Notes under the pieces: generated by a model | Database searches by the model: none | Told to the model about the DNA's origin: nothing | What the model saw: the letters and a program-made list of their open reading frames with translations, nothing else | Shown here: piece after piece, positions 11,453 to 20,743 of the stretch | How positions within the stretch are numbered: position 1 is the stretch's first letter | How the letters are laid out: each line of letters begins with the position of its first letter | Program-made: the position numbers and the translations under genes | Assembly (NCBI RefSeq): GCF_004402485.1 | Contig: NZ_SOFG01000023.1 | Coordinates: forward strand, 124,001-188,000 | Length of the DNA: 64,000 nucleotides | Origin: Cryobacterium algoricola | Lineage (GTDB): Bacteria > Actinomycetota > Actinomycetes > Actinomycetales > Microbacteriaceae | Direction of reading: 5' to 3'

Positions 11453-12418
11453 TCAGGCGGTCGCTGCCGTGTCCGTGCGGGTGACGGTCGCGCCCTGGAA
11501 GTCCACGGCGAGCATGAGCGCCTGCCAGGGGGTGGCCGAGTTCGCGGCGACGAGCTCCGCGGCGACGAGGCGCTGGCCGGGGTCGCTCGCGAGCACGAGG
11601 ATCGACGGGCCGGCGCCGGAGACGACGGCGGCGAAGCCGTGTTCCCTGAGCAGGGTGATCAGCCGGTTGGTCTCCGGCATCGCGGCGGCGCGATAGCTCT
11701 GGTGCAGCTTGTCCTCTGTCGCGGCGAGCAGCAGTTCCGGGCTCTGGATGAGCGCGGCGATGAGCAGCGCAGAGCGGGACAGGTTGAAGACGGCGTCCGA
11801 GTGCGGCACGGTCTCGGGCTGCAGGCTGCGGGCGAGAGCCGTGGACATGGCCTGCTCCGGAACGAACACGAGCGGCTTGACGCCGCGGTGCACCATCAGC
11901 TTCTTGTGCCGGGGGCCCTCCGGCGTGGTCCACGCGATCGTGAGACCGCCGAAGAGGGCAGGCGCGACGTTGTCCGGGTGCCCTTCCATCTCGGTGGCGA
12001 GAGTGAGCAGGGCTTCGGAGTCGATGTCGACGACGCCCTCGAGCAGGCCCTTGGCTGCCATGATCCCGGAGACGATCGCCGCCCCCGAGGATCCCATGCC
12101 GCGGCCGTGCGGGATCTTGTTGTGGGCGACGAGCGCGAGGCCCGGCATCCGCTGCCCGTAGGCGGCGAAGGTGTGCGCGATGGCCTGCACGACGAGGTTG
12201 GTCTCGTCGGTCGGCACCACGCCGGCACCGACGCCCTGGACGTCGACGAACACGCCGGGTTCGTCGCGCACACTCACGTCGAGGCGGTCGTAGTACGCGA
12301 GGGCCAGGCCGAGGGTGTCGAAGCCGGGGCCGAGGTTCGCCGTCGTGGCGGGAACCTGGACGGTCACCGAGCGACCGGCGAGAACGGAGGGACCTGACAC
12401 GGCTTCGGCCAGGGTCAC
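11453..12418 (-). CDS. thrB: Homoserine kinase
   Basis: 321 residues from the GTG at 12418, which overlaps the thrC stop (GTGA). GHMP-family kinase that phosphorylates homoserine for threonine synthesis. The ATP-binding loop is IPHGRGMGSSGAAIVSG, the N-terminal motif VQVPATTANLGPGFDTLG is diagnostic, and the C-terminal GHMP motif is VVSGAGPSILVLA. Last gene of the lysA-hom-thrC-thrB run and followed by a GC-rich hairpin. Confidence 0.96.
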   Translation of the reverse strand: MTLAEAVSGPSVLAGRSVTVQVPATTANLGPGFDTLGLALAYYDRLDVSVRDEPGVFVDVQGVGAGVVPTDETNLVVQAIAHTFAAYGQRMPGLALVAHNKIPHGRGMGSSGAAIVSGIMAAKGLLEGVVDIDSEALLTLATEMEGHPDNVAPALFGGLTIAWTTPEGPRHKKLMVHRGVKPLVFVPEQAMSTALARSLQPETVPHSDAVFNLSRSALLIAALIQSPELLLAATEDKLHQSYRAAAMPETNRLITLLREHGFAAVVSGAGPSILVLASDPGQRLVAAELVAANSATPWQALMLAVDFQGATVTRTDTAATA

Positions 12419-13530
12419 TTCTTGACCAGACCGAGCACGCTCGCGATTTCGGCGGTGTCCACGGGCACGACCGTCGGCGTGATCTCGGCGCCGTCCGCGG
12501 TGCGGAGCGCCCACTGCGGGTCCTTCAGGCCGTGGCCGGTGACCGTGAGCACGACCGTCGCGCCGGCCGGGATGAGTCCGGCCTCTGCACGCTCGAGCAG
12601 CCCGGCGACGCTGATCGCGGAGGCGGGCTCGACGAAGATGCCGACCTCTGCGGAGAGGATGCGGTAGGCCTCGAGGATCTTGGCGTCGCTGATCGCGCCG
12701 AAGTAGCCGTTCGTGAGTTTCTGCGCCGCGAGGGCGAGGTCCCAGGATGCCGGGTTGCCGATGCGGATGGCGCTCGCGATGGTCTCGGGGTGGTCGACGC
12801 GGTGGCCGAGCACGATCGGGGCGCTGCCTGCGGCCTGGAAGCCGAACATGCGCGGCAGCTTCGTGGTTGCGCCGCGTTCGAGTTCTTCGGTGTAGCCGCG
12901 GGTGTACGCGGTGTAGTTTCCGGCGTTGCCGACGGGGACGATGTGGATGTCCGGCGCGTCTTCGAGCACCTCGACGACCTCGAAGGCCGCCGTCTTCTGG
13001 CCCTCGATGCGGTCGGGGTTGACCGAGTTGACGAGGTGCACCGGGTAGTTCGCCGAGAGGTCGCGGGCGATGTCGAGGCAGTCGTCGAAGTTGCCCTGCA
13101 CCTGCAGGAGCTGCGCGTTGTGCGCGATCGCCTGGCTGAGCTTGCCGAGCGCGATCTTGCCTTCCGGCACGAGCACGACCGCGAGGATGCCGGCGTGGGT
13201 CGCGTATGCGGCGGCCGAGGCCGAGGTGTTGCCGGTCGAGGCGCAGATGACGGCCTTCGCGCCGTCTTCGACGGCCTTCGAGATCGCCATGGTCATGCCG
13301 CGGTCCTTGAAGGATCCGGTCGGGTTCATGCCCTCGTACTTGATCCAGACCTTCGCGCCGGTGCGCTTCGACAGCGCGGGGGCGGGAATCAGCGGCGTGC
13401 CGCCCTCGCCGAGCGTGATGATCGGCGTGGCGTCGGTGATGTTCAGACGGTCGGCGTATTCACGCAGCACACCCCGCCACTGACGGGACTGGGTCTTCAC
13501 GGCCTGCGTGGACTCTCGTTCGCTGGACAT
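12415..13530 (-). CDS. thrC: Threonine synthase
   Basis: 371 residues; PLP enzyme that converts O-phosphohomoserine to threonine. The PLP lysine is in MNPTGSFKDRGMT, the phosphate cradle is GNAGNYTAYTRGY, and the early substrate loop is STGNTSASAAAYA. The length and the lack of an N-terminal extension fit the short bacterial class. Its ATG at 13530 shares a base with the hom stop, and its stop overlaps the thrB start, so hom, thrC and thrB are tightly coupled. Confidence 0.96.
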   Translation of the reverse strand: MSSERESTQAVKTQSRQWRGVLREYADRLNITDATPIITLGEGGTPLIPAPALSKRTGAKVWIKYEGMNPTGSFKDRGMTMAISKAVEDGAKAVICASTGNTSASAAAYATHAGILAVVLVPEGKIALGKLSQAIAHNAQLLQVQGNFDDCLDIARDLSANYPVHLVNSVNPDRIEGQKTAAFEVVEVLEDAPDIHIVPVGNAGNYTAYTRGYTEELERGATTKLPRMFGFQAAGSAPIVLGHRVDHPETIASAIRIGNPASWDLALAAQKLTNGYFGAISDAKILEAYRILSAEVGIFVEPASAISVAGLLERAEAGLIPAGATVVLTVTGHGLKDPQWALRTADGAEITPTVVPVDTAEIASVLGLVKK

Positions 13531-14867
13531 CAGGCTCCTTCAACTCTCAAAACGGATGCGACGGTGGTGACAAATCTATTGGCGGCGAGGTCCGTCACGG
13601 TGGCGGCGAGTGCCGCTTCCGTTGCCTCGTGGGTTCCGATCACAAGGGTAGCCGTGGACGGGACGGCGGCGTGACTGGACGTGAGTGGCCGCGCGGGGGT
13701 CATCGACTGCTCGACGAGGGCCAGCGAGACGCCGTGATCGCTGAACACCCCGGCGAGGGTCGCGAGCACGCCCGGCTCGTCGGTGACCTCGAGGGTGACC
13801 GCGTAGCGGGTTGTGATGCTGCCGATGTCGAAGACGGGCAAGTCGGCGTGGATCGAGGCCGCAACTCCCGGGCCGCCGGCGATGTGGCGGCGGGCGAGGG
13901 AGACGAGGTCGCCGAGCACGGCGGATGCCGTTTCGACTCCCCCGGCGCCCGCCCCGTAGAACATCAGGCTGCCGGCGGATTCCGCCTCGACGAAGACGGC
14001 GTTGTTCGCGCCGTGCACGGCCGCGAGCGGGTGGTCGCGCGGCACCATCGCGGGGTAGACCCGGGCGGAGACGCCCGCCTGGCCGGTCGCGGCATCCGTG
14101 ATGCGTTCGCAGATGGCGAGGAGCTTCACGACGTAGCCGGCCTTGCGGGCCGACTCGATCTGCGCGGGCGTGACCTCGGTGATGCCTTCGCGGTAGACGG
14201 ATGCGAGCGGCACGTGGGTGTGGAAGGCGAGGCTCGCGAGAATGGCCGCCTTCTGTGCCGCGTCGTAGCCGCCGATGTCCGCGGTCGGGTCTGCTTCGGC
14301 GTAGCCGAGGTCGGTCGCGGCGGCGAGGGCTTCCTCGAGGGTGTCGCCCGCGGTGTCCATCCGGTCGAGGATGAAGTTCGTGGTGCCGTTGACGATGCCG
14401 AGGATGCGGTTGATCTGGTCGCCGCCGAGGCTGTCGCGCAGCGGGCGGAGGATCGGGATCGCTCCGGCGACGGCGGCCTCGTAGTTGAGCTGGGCGCCGA
14501 CCTGGTCTGCGACGGCGAAGAGTTCGGGCCCGTGGGTCGCGAGGAGCGCCTTGTTCGCGGTGACGACATCCGCCCCGGAGTTCATGGCCATCAGGATGTA
14601 GCTGCGGGCCGGTTCGATGCCGCCGAGCAGTTCGATGACGACGTCCGCGCCGAGGATGAGGGATTCGGCGTCGGTCGTGAAGAGTTCGTGCGGCAGGTCG
14701 ACGGTGCGTTCGGCGTTGACGTCGCGCACGAGGATGCCGACGAGTTCGAGGCCGGCGCCGACCCGGTTGGCGAATTCCTCGCTCTGCTCGAGCAGCAGCC
14801 GGGCGACCTGGGCGCCGACGTTGCCGCCGCCCAGCAGGGCGATGCGCAGGTTACGGTATTCGATCAA
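13530..14867 (-). CDS. hom: Homoserine dehydrogenase
   Basis: 445 residues beginning with a TTG codon at 14867 that overlaps the lysA stop (TTGA). NAD(P)-dependent reduction of aspartate semialdehyde to homoserine. The Rossmann motif is LLGGGNVGAQVARLL, and the catalytic region carries GIVNGTTNFILDRM and YAEADPTADIGGYDAAQKAA. The C-terminal ACT domain (VTLEVTDEPGVLATLAGVFS) suggests threonine feedback control. The ACT domain is interrupted by a short Thr/Ser/Ala-rich stretch near residue 390, also seen in actinobacterial homologues. Confidence 0.96.
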   Translation of the reverse strand: MIEYRNLRIALLGGGNVGAQVARLLLEQSEEFANRVGAGLELVGILVRDVNAERTVDLPHELFTTDAESLILGADVVIELLGGIEPARSYILMAMNSGADVVTANKALLATHGPELFAVADQVGAQLNYEAAVAGAIPILRPLRDSLGGDQINRILGIVNGTTNFILDRMDTAGDTLEEALAAATDLGYAEADPTADIGGYDAAQKAAILASLAFHTHVPLASVYREGITEVTPAQIESARKAGYVVKLLAICERITDAATGQAGVSARVYPAMVPRDHPLAAVHGANNAVFVEAESAGSLMFYGAGAGGVETASAVLGDLVSLARRHIAGGPGVAASIHADLPVFDIGSITTRYAVTLEVTDEPGVLATLAGVFSDHGVSLALVEQSMTPARPLTSSHAAVPSTATLVIGTHEATEAALAATVTDLAANRFVTTVASVLRVEGA

Positions 14868-16297
14868 CGGATGGCTTCCTTCGGTTGATCGGTGCCGGTG
14901 GGGGCCGCGACGGCTGCGGTGATCCCGGTGTCGCGGGAGAGCAGGTCTGCGATGGTCTCGCCGCGGACGAGCAGCCGGGCGGCGCCGTCCCGCACGGCGA
15001 CGACGGGCGGGCGGCCGAGGTAGTTGTAGTTGCTCGCGAGCGAGAAGCAGTATGCGCCGGTCGCGGCGACCGCGACGAGGTCGCCGGGGCCGACGTCGCC
15101 GGGCAGGTAGTCGGCGTCGACGACGATGTCGCCGCTCTCGCAGTGCTTGCCCGCGACGCGCACGAGCACGGGGTTCGCCGCGCTCGAGCGGCCCGCGAGC
15201 CGCACCGAGTAGTCCGCTCCGTAGAGGGCGGGCCGGGCGTTGTCGCTCATGCCGCCGTCGACGCTCACGTAGAGCCGGGTCGCGCCGGACAGGTCGACCG
15301 CCTTGGTGGTGCCCACCTCATACAGGGTGGTGCCCGCCGGGCCGATGATCGAGCGGCCGGGCTCGAAGGCGACGATGGGCACCGGGATGCCGCGCGCGGC
15401 ACACTCGGCCGCGACGATGTCGGCGAGGCGGGCGGCGAGTTCGTGGATCGGGGTGGGGGTGTCCGCGTCGGTGTATGCGATGCCGAAGCCGCCGCCGAGG
15501 TTGAGCTCGGGAACCGGGCCGCCGGCGAGGAGCGCGGCGTGCACGGCGAGCAGCCGGGAGGCGGATTCGGCGAAACCGTCCGCTCCGAAGATCTGCGAGC
15601 CGATGTGGCAGTGCAGGCCGATGAAGCGCAGGGTCGGCTCCGCCCGGATCAGGGCGACGAGGCGCGGGGCGTCCTCGAGGGTGATGCCGAACTTCTGGTC
15701 CTCGTGGGCGGTGGCCAGGAACTCGTGGGTGTGCGCGTGGACGCCGCTGTTCACCCGGAGCCGCACGTTCTGCACGATGCCGTGCCGGGCCGCTGCCGCC
15801 GCGACGCGGGAGATCTCGATCGTCGAGTCGATCACGATGGTGCCGACGCCGACGGCGCACGCCTCGTCGATCTCGGCGAGCGACTTGTTGTTGCCGTGGA
15901 AGCCGAGGCGGGCGCCAGGCGCGCCGGCCGCGAGGGCGACGGCGAGTTCCCCACCGCTGCAGACGTCGATGTTGAGGCCCTCGGCGAGCATCCAGCGGGC
16001 GACCTCGCTCGACAGGAAGGCCTTGCCCGCGTAGTAGACCTTGACCGTGGTGCCGATGCGGGAGAATTCCGCCTCGAAGGCGGACCGGAGGGCGGATGCG
16101 CGGGCACGGGCATCCGCTTCGTCGATGACGTAGAGCGGGGTGCCGAACCGGGCGGCGAGGTCAGGGGCGGAGACGCCGCCGATGACGAGGTCGCCGGCGG
16201 GAGCGCGGTGCATGGTCGCTGGCCAGAGGCCGGCGGAGAGCGCGTTGGCGTCTCCGGGCAGGACGAGCCAGTCGGGGGCGAGCGGGTTGGTGGCCAC
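14864..16297 (-). CDS. lysA: Diaminopimelate decarboxylase
   Basis: 477 residues from the GTG at 16297. PLP fold-III enzyme giving lysine from meso-diaminopimelate. The PLP lysine is in VKVYYAGKAFLS, and the glycine-rich phosphate loop is ELNLGGGFGIAY. The conserved HIGSQI, EPGRSIIGPAG and the active-site cysteine in GKHCESGD are present. The GTG is chosen because upstream residues to 16408 resemble non-coding sequence. First gene of the lysA-hom-thrC-thrB cluster, which shares aspartate-family precursors. Confidence 0.96.
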   Translation of the reverse strand: MATNPLAPDWLVLPGDANALSAGLWPATMHRAPAGDLVIGGVSAPDLAARFGTPLYVIDEADARARASALRSAFEAEFSRIGTTVKVYYAGKAFLSSEVARWMLAEGLNIDVCSGGELAVALAAGAPGARLGFHGNNKSLAEIDEACAVGVGTIVIDSTIEISRVAAAAARHGIVQNVRLRVNSGVHAHTHEFLATAHEDQKFGITLEDAPRLVALIRAEPTLRFIGLHCHIGSQIFGADGFAESASRLLAVHAALLAGGPVPELNLGGGFGIAYTDADTPTPIHELAARLADIVAAECAARGIPVPIVAFEPGRSIIGPAGTTLYEVGTTKAVDLSGATRLYVSVDGGMSDNARPALYGADYSVRLAGRSSAANPVLVRVAGKHCESGDIVVDADYLPGDVGPGDLVAVAATGAYCFSLASNYNYLGRPPVVAVRDGAARLLVRGETIADLLSRDTGITAAVAAPTGTDQPKEAIR

Positions 16298-16441
16298 GGG
16301 TGAAAACCTCACGGGAAAGTCGAGTGGGTGTCTCACTGAGTGGCGAGCGAACCCGGATTGGTCCCTGAAGCCAGTGAAGATTCCGCCGGTATGACAGCGA
16401 ACCTGCACCGATTCTAGCGAGCAAGGGGTGCGCGCGCCGAA

Positions 16442-17263
16442 TCAGCCGGCGGAGCAGGTGCCGAGGGTGGTCAGCGACTGCGCGGTGAGCATCAGGGTGC
16501 TCGACTCCAGCGTAATGCGCGCCCGCCCCGGAGTGACCTCGACGCCGGCGAGGTTGACGCCCTCGGGGAGGTACCCGGCCACGCACACCCGGACCGGCTG
16601 CTGGCCGAGCACGAGCGGGAGGATCGCGGTCGCGTCGATGCTGCCGGCCCCGGTGGTGATCTGTGCGCTGCTCGGGGTGAAGAGTAGCGAATCGGCCGCC
16701 GCGGTCGGGGTGGCGGTGGCCTGGTAGCCGATGTTCAGGCCGAAGACGCTCACGCTGCCCGCGTACTGAACGGTTCCGTCACCGAGCACGAGGTCGGCGG
16801 CGGGCGCCCCCGTCGGCAGCGCTGCGGCGAGCAGGGTATTGAGCGCGGCCTGGTCGAGGTCGACCGTTCCGCGCACGTCGCCGACCTGTTTGGTCTGGTC
16901 GACGGGCACGTCGGTCGCGACGAGGTGCACGGATGCCGGCACGCCGTTGACCGTGAGGGCGGGAGCGACCAGGGTGACCCGGTCGAAGCTTCCCATCAGG
17001 TACTGCGCGATCACGGACAGGCCACCGATCGAGACGGAGACGTCTCCTGTGACCGAATCGGGCAGGTGCGCGGCGATCTCGGCCTTCGCCCGGTTCTCGG
17101 CATAGTTGCGCACGCCGGCATCGGCGATGAAGAAGGTGGCGACGAGGGCGAGCACCACGATCGTCGTGATGATGAACCCGCTCAGGCCGCGGCGCCTGCG
17201 CGTTGCGGCTCCCCTACCCGTTGCGGTGTCCCGATCCAGTGCCCCGTCCCGGTCCACGGTCAC
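16442..17263 (-). CDS. LmeA-like (DUF2993) phospholipid-binding protein
   Basis: 273 residues. A basic N-terminus followed by one membrane helix at about residues 30-48 ([20 protein letters not shown]), then an extracytoplasmic domain with DUF2993 features ([20 protein letters not shown], a repeated amphipathic beta pattern, and a C-terminal [12 protein letters not shown]). Mycobacterial LmeA binds phosphoinositides in the periplasm and supports lipoglycan synthesis; transfer of that role here is inference. The GTG start overlaps the argS stop, so it is probably co-translated with argS. Confidence 0.75.
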   Translation of the reverse strand: MTVDRDGALDRDTATGRGAATRRRRGLSGFIITTIVVLALVATFFIADAGVRNYAENRAKAEIAAHLPDSVTGDVSVSIGGLSVIAQYLMGSFDRVTLVAPALTVNGVPASVHLVATDVPVDQTKQVGDVRGTVDLDQAALNTLLAAALPTGAPAADLVLGDGTVQYAGSVSVFGLNIGYQATATPTAAADSLLFTPSSAQITTGAGSIDATAILPLVLGQQPVRVCVAGYLPEGVNLAGVEVTPGRARITLESSTLMLTAQSLTTLGTCSAG

Positions 17264-18951
17264 ATCCGTTCGGGAGCAGACACGCCGAGGAGGCCGAGGC
17301 CGTTGCGGATGACCTGGCCGGTCGCGTCGTTGAGCCAGAGGCGCGTACGGTGCAGTTCCGTGACCGGTTCGTCGCCGAGCGGGATCACCCGGCAGTTGTC
17401 GTACCAGCGGTGGTAGTAGCCGGCGACCTCTTCGATGTACCGGGCGATGCGGTGCGGCTCCCGCAGTTCGGCGGCGAGGGCGACCATGCGCGGGTATTCC
17501 TGCAGTACGCCGAGCAGGGCGGACTCGCTGTCGTGCACGAGCAGCTCCGGCGCGAAGTCGGTGCGCTCGACACCGGCCGCCGCCGCGTTGCGGGCGACGG
17601 AGCAGGTGCGCGCGTGGGCGTACTGCACGTAGAAGACCGGGTTCTCGTTGGTGTGTTTGCCGAGCAGGTCGAGGTCGATGTCGAGCGCGGTGTCGCTCGA
17701 GGAACGCACCAGGGAGTAGCGGCCGGCGTCGACGCCGACGGCGTCGACGAGGTCGTCGAGGGTCACGATCGTGCCGTTGCGCTTGGACATCCGCAGCGGC
17801 TCACCGTCCTTGAGCAGATTGACCATCTGGCCGATCAGGATCTGCAGGTTGACGCCGGGAACGTCGCCGAAGGCCTCGACCATGGCCATCATCCGGCCGA
17901 CGTAGCCGTGGTGGTCCGCGCCGAGCATGATCAGGTTCTGGTCGAAGCCGCGCTCGCGCTTGTCCAGGTAGTAGCCGAGGTCGCCCGAGATATAGGCCGG
18001 TTCACCGTTCGAGCGGATGATGACCCGGTCACGGTCATCACCGAAGGTCGTCGTCCGGAGCCAGATGGCGCCATCCGCTTCGAAGATGTGGCCGAGACCG
18101 CGCAGGCGCTCGATGGCCCGGTTGACCGCGCCGGACTCGTGCAGGGAATCCTCGTGGAAGTAGACGTCGAAGTCGACGCCGAAGCCGTGCAGCTTGTCCT
18201 TGATCTCGGTGAACATCAGGTCGACGCCGATCGAGCGGAAGACTTCCTGCTGCTCCTCGCGGGGCAGGTCCGTGATCGGCACGGCGCCGTCGTACTTCGC
18301 GACGACCTGGTCGGCGATGTCGCCGATGTACGCTCCGCCGTAGCCGTCCTCCGGTGTGTGCTCGCCGAGGTACGCAGCCAGGACGCTGCGAGCGAAGCGG
18401 TCGATCTGCGAGCCGTGGTCGTTGAAGTAATACTCGCGCGTGACATCCGCGCCCTCGGCCTGCAGCACACGGGCCAGGCTGTCGCCCACGGCCGCCCAGC
18501 GCACGCCGCCCATGTGGATGGGGCCGGTGGGGTTGGCGGAGACGAACTCGAGGTTGATCTTGATGCCGTCATAGAGGTGGCCGGTGCCGTATGCCGGGCC
18601 GGCCTCGACGATGGTCTTCGCGAGTGCGCCGGCGGATGCCGCTTCGAGGCGGATGTTGATGAAGCCGGGGCCGGCGATTTCGACGGAGGCGACGTCGGGG
18701 AGCGCCTCGAGCCCGGTCGCGAGCTCTGTGGCGACCTCGCGCGGCTTGTAGCCGAGCGGCTTGGCGATCTTCATCGCGATGCTCGAGGCCCAGTCGCCGT
18801 GGTCGCGGTTGCGCGGGCGTTCGAGGGTGACGTCGCCGGCGTTGGCGAGGACGACGGCCAGGCCGCTGGTGTCGATGCCTTCCGCGCGTCGGCGCTCACC
18901 CAACTGCTGGATCAGGGCGAACAGGGATTCGGAAAGCTCGGCGGGGGTCAC
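17260..18951 (-). CDS. argS: Arginyl-tRNA synthetase
   Basis: 563 residues if the GTG at 18951 is used; a TTG three codons upstream (18960) is an alternative and neither has a strong ribosome site. Class Ia synthetase. The HIGH-type motif reads [17 protein letters not shown], the KMSKS-type motif is LRMSKRNGT near the middle, and the N-terminal additional domain and C-terminal anticodon-binding DALR domain (ending in ...[10 protein letters not shown]) are intact. Upstream of lysA, as in mycobacteria. Confidence 0.96.
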   Translation of the reverse strand: MTPAELSESLFALIQQLGERRRAEGIDTSGLAVVLANAGDVTLERPRNRDHGDWASSIAMKIAKPLGYKPREVATELATGLEALPDVASVEIAGPGFINIRLEAASAGALAKTIVEAGPAYGTGHLYDGIKINLEFVSANPTGPIHMGGVRWAAVGDSLARVLQAEGADVTREYYFNDHGSQIDRFARSVLAAYLGEHTPEDGYGGAYIGDIADQVVAKYDGAVPITDLPREEQQEVFRSIGVDLMFTEIKDKLHGFGVDFDVYFHEDSLHESGAVNRAIERLRGLGHIFEADGAIWLRTTTFGDDRDRVIIRSNGEPAYISGDLGYYLDKRERGFDQNLIMLGADHHGYVGRMMAMVEAFGDVPGVNLQILIGQMVNLLKDGEPLRMSKRNGTIVTLDDLVDAVGVDAGRYSLVRSSSDTALDIDLDLLGKHTNENPVFYVQYAHARTCSVARNAAAAGVERTDFAPELLVHDSESALLGVLQEYPRMVALAAELREPHRIARYIEEVAGYYHRWYDNCRVIPLGDEPVTELHRTRLWLNDATGQVIRNGLGLLGVSAPERM

Positions 18952-19005
18952 GGAAACCAAGCTTACCGGCCCGGTTTCCCGGACCTCGCTTGGTAGGGTC
19001 GACCC

Positions 19006-19656
19006 GTGACTCTCTTCGGTTCGCCTGCCTCCCCGTCCGCCCGGCGCCTGCGCGCCGGAGCTTTCCTCTGCGTTGGCGCGCTGAGCCTCATCGGCCTGTC
19101 CGGCTGTGCTGCGGATGCAGCGCCCTCCGCCTCCGGTTCGGCGACGTCGTCCGCGCCCGGCGGTTCTTCCTCGTCAGCTGGCGCCTCGGCCGCCGCGACG
19201 GCAACGCCGACGCCCACGCCGACCCCGGCGGGTACCGCCGTCGCCCTGGCCTGCACGGACGTGCTCACTCTCGATGACGTCTACGCGTTCAACCCGAACT
19301 TCGGCACGGATCCCTCCTATAAGCCGGCCTCCGCCTCGGCGAAGACGGCCGCGTCCTTCCAGGGGCTCACCTGCGGCCTGTTGAACCAGTCGAGCGGCGA
19401 CAAGATCGAGTTCACGCTCACCCAGCCCAACACCGTGCTCATGACGCAGCAACAGGACAAGGCCGTCGCATCTTCGAAGATCGTGCCGACCTACGGCACT
19501 CCCCCGGCGGTGCAGGGTTTCTTCAGCGCGAACGCCGGTGTCGGTGAGGCGCAGGTCTTCACGGACAAGTACTGGCTCACCTTCAGCTCGTCCGACTTCG
19601 CGGAGCCCGGCGACGCCGAGGCCCTCGTCTCGGCCGCCCTCGGTCACCTGAAGTAG
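19006..19656 (+). CDS. Secreted lipoprotein of unknown function
   Basis: 216 residues from a GTG at 19006, with TAGGGT ending 6 bases upstream, so the mRNA is probably leaderless. Type II signal peptide with lipobox LSGC at about residues 30-33, then a Ser/Ala/Thr-Pro-rich linker ([10 protein letters not shown]) of about 35 residues, and a C-terminal domain of about 140 residues with two cysteines (ALACTD and LTCGLL) that could form a disulfide. The compact domain resembles small substrate- or lipid-binding lipoproteins, but no family is recognised. Divergent from argS. Confidence 0.82.
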   Translation: MTLFGSPASPSARRLRAGAFLCVGALSLIGLSGCAADAAPSASGSATSSAPGGSSSSAGASAAATATPTPTPTPAGTAVALACTDVLTLDDVYAFNPNFGTDPSYKPASASAKTAASFQGLTCGLLNQSSGDKIEFTLTQPNTVLMTQQQDKAVASSKIVPTYGTPPAVQGFFSANAGVGEAQVFTDKYWLTFSSSDFAEPGDAEALVSAALGHLK

Positions 19657-19696
19657 CTCGTCCCACCCTGCCCCGACCGCTGGGCACCGTCGGCTA

Positions 19697-19824
19697 GCGA
19701 AACACCCGCGAATCGGCGTAACACCCGCGCTCGATTCCGCCACCGGTTGGAGCCGCGCCGAGCGCGGGTGTTCCGCCGCTGCGCGCCTGGTCCACCACCC
19801 GCGCACCGGCGAAACACCCGCGCT
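19697..19824. repeat. Cluster of GGCGAAACACCCGCG repeats upstream of tRNA-Arg
   Basis: The motif GCGnAACACCCGCG occurs at 19697-19710, 19715-19732 and 19808-19824 in direct orientation, and inverted at 19760-19777. The second and third units form an 18-base inverted repeat with one mismatch around a 27-base loop. It occupies most of the space between the lipoprotein gene and the tRNA. It may act as a terminator or hairpin for the lipoprotein gene, or be a dispersed repeat. Confidence 0.7.
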
Positions 19825-19901
19825 GGATGTCGGACGCGCGCTCGGGAGGATGCCGGTGCGAACAACGACTCCCCGATGCTGGTAACCTAGTGTTTTCCCT
19901 G

Positions 19902-19973
19902 GCCCCCATAGCTCAGGGGATAGAGCACTGCCCTCCGGAGGCAGGGGCGGCAGTTCGAATCTGCCTGGGGGCA
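19902..19973 (+). tRNA. tRNA-Arg (anticodon CCG)
   Basis: The cloverleaf folds completely: acceptor stem GCCCCCA with TGGGGGC, anticodon stem CTGCC/GGCAG around the loop CTCCGGA (anticodon CCG, reading CGG codons), and T stem GGCAG/CTGCC around TTCGAAT, with discriminator base A at 19973. CCA is not encoded. The 3' half from 19933 on is the attachment site of the integrated element and is supplied by the element's own copy, which keeps the tRNA functional. Confidence 0.96.
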
Positions 19974-19975
19974 CA
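19933..19975 (+). other. attL: left attachment site inside tRNA-Arg
   Basis: This 43-base segment spans the anticodon loop to the 3' end of the tRNA and recurs without mismatch at 26472-26514. Such tRNA 3'-end identity blocks are the usual crossover sites of tyrosine integrases. The integrase at 22217-23386 lies between the two copies. Confidence 0.92.
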
Positions 19976-20017
19976 TCAATGAATTCCTGATCGGAAGCTA
20001 GTTCGTTTCAGGAGATT

Positions 20018-20098
20018 TCAGCCCAGAACTGCTCGTGGCAACATTTTGGCAACACTTTTCTGACTGCCGACCTGATCGAGCGCCGTCAAAACGGCCCG
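20018..20098 (-). pseudogene. Remnant of an integrase C-terminus next to attL
   Basis: On the minus strand this reads ...AVLTALDQVGSQKSVAK and then MLPRAVLG before a stop at 20020-20018. It matches the tail of the intact integrase in this element (SSALDQLIIQKSIAS). No upstream integrase sequence is attached, so this is a fragment of an earlier integrase whose 3' end abutted the attachment site. It also contains two TGGCAACA direct repeats (20036 and 20047) spaced 11 bases apart. Confidence 0.7.
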
Positions 20099-20225
20099 AA
20101 ATGCGTCCCAGAATCTGCACGCACTCATATCGGCAACGGTCGCACTAAGGCAGTCGTCCTGATCCCGATGTGCGTTCACGTCAAGCGCGGGCTGGGTCGA
20201 TCGCCCTCGACAGTAGGCTCAAGCC

Positions 20226-20675
20226 ATGATTCGCCTGCGTAAGACGCGTTGGAAGGTCGCCTACATCCTTGTCGGGGTGATCGCGCTGGCCGCAATCGAA
20301 ATTGCGATCCAGCCGTTGATGATCTTGAATCCGATGTCGGCCGTGGTCGCAAACTCGCTGACTGTCCTGCTCTATTTCGGAGGGGTGCGATCCTTCCGCG
20401 GAGTGGGCGAACCGATAGAACCACCCCGCGCCTGGTGGAGGATGACTTCCCGGCCCCGAGCCGGATACATCATTGGATCGCTCCTCGTACTGAGCTCCGC
20501 CAATGGCGTGCTCGTTGCGATGACTGGGCCACCGGAATTGATACTCAACGTCGCGATCAGCGTAGCGGTCGATGCATCACTGGCGTTCCTTTACTTCAGG
20601 TCCTCTACCCGGCTCCGAAAAGCGCCACCGCGCACTGTGCAAGAAGTGCCGCGCTGGAAGCCCCTCAAGAGCTAG
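20226..20675 (+). CDS. Small integral membrane protein, function unknown
   Basis: 149 residues. Probably four membrane helices (VAYILVGVIALAAIEIAI, VVANSLTVLLYFGG, AGYIIGSLLVLSSA and VAISVAVDASLAFLYF) with a basic N-terminus and a proline/lysine-rich tail. TAGGCT at 20214-20219 lies 6 bases before the ATG, so it may be leaderless. No family recognised. First cargo gene inside attL; a TA-poor gap of about 70 bases separates it from the exonuclease gene. It could be a holin-like or accessory protein, but nothing specific supports this. Confidence 0.65.
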   Translation: MIRLRKTRWKVAYILVGVIALAAIEIAIQPLMILNPMSAVVANSLTVLLYFGGVRSFRGVGEPIEPPRAWWRMTSRPRAGYIIGSLLVLSSANGVLVAMTGPPELILNVAISVAVDASLAFLYFRSSTRLRKAPPRTVQEVPRWKPLKS

Positions 20676-20743
20676 CTCTATTGAGCCGATACCTCGATGC
20701 CGGTTTCCGAATCGAGCGGCTTTGGAAGTCATACGATCAACGT

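Noticed and set aside
17203-18996. 597-residue open frame opposite argS
   Set aside because: Antisense shadow of argS with its clear synthetase motifs.
19174-19974. Minus-strand frame beginning MPPGRFELPPLPP across the tRNA
   Set aside because: It reads through the complement of the tRNA-Arg gene, a well-known false ORF type, and overlaps the lipoprotein gene.
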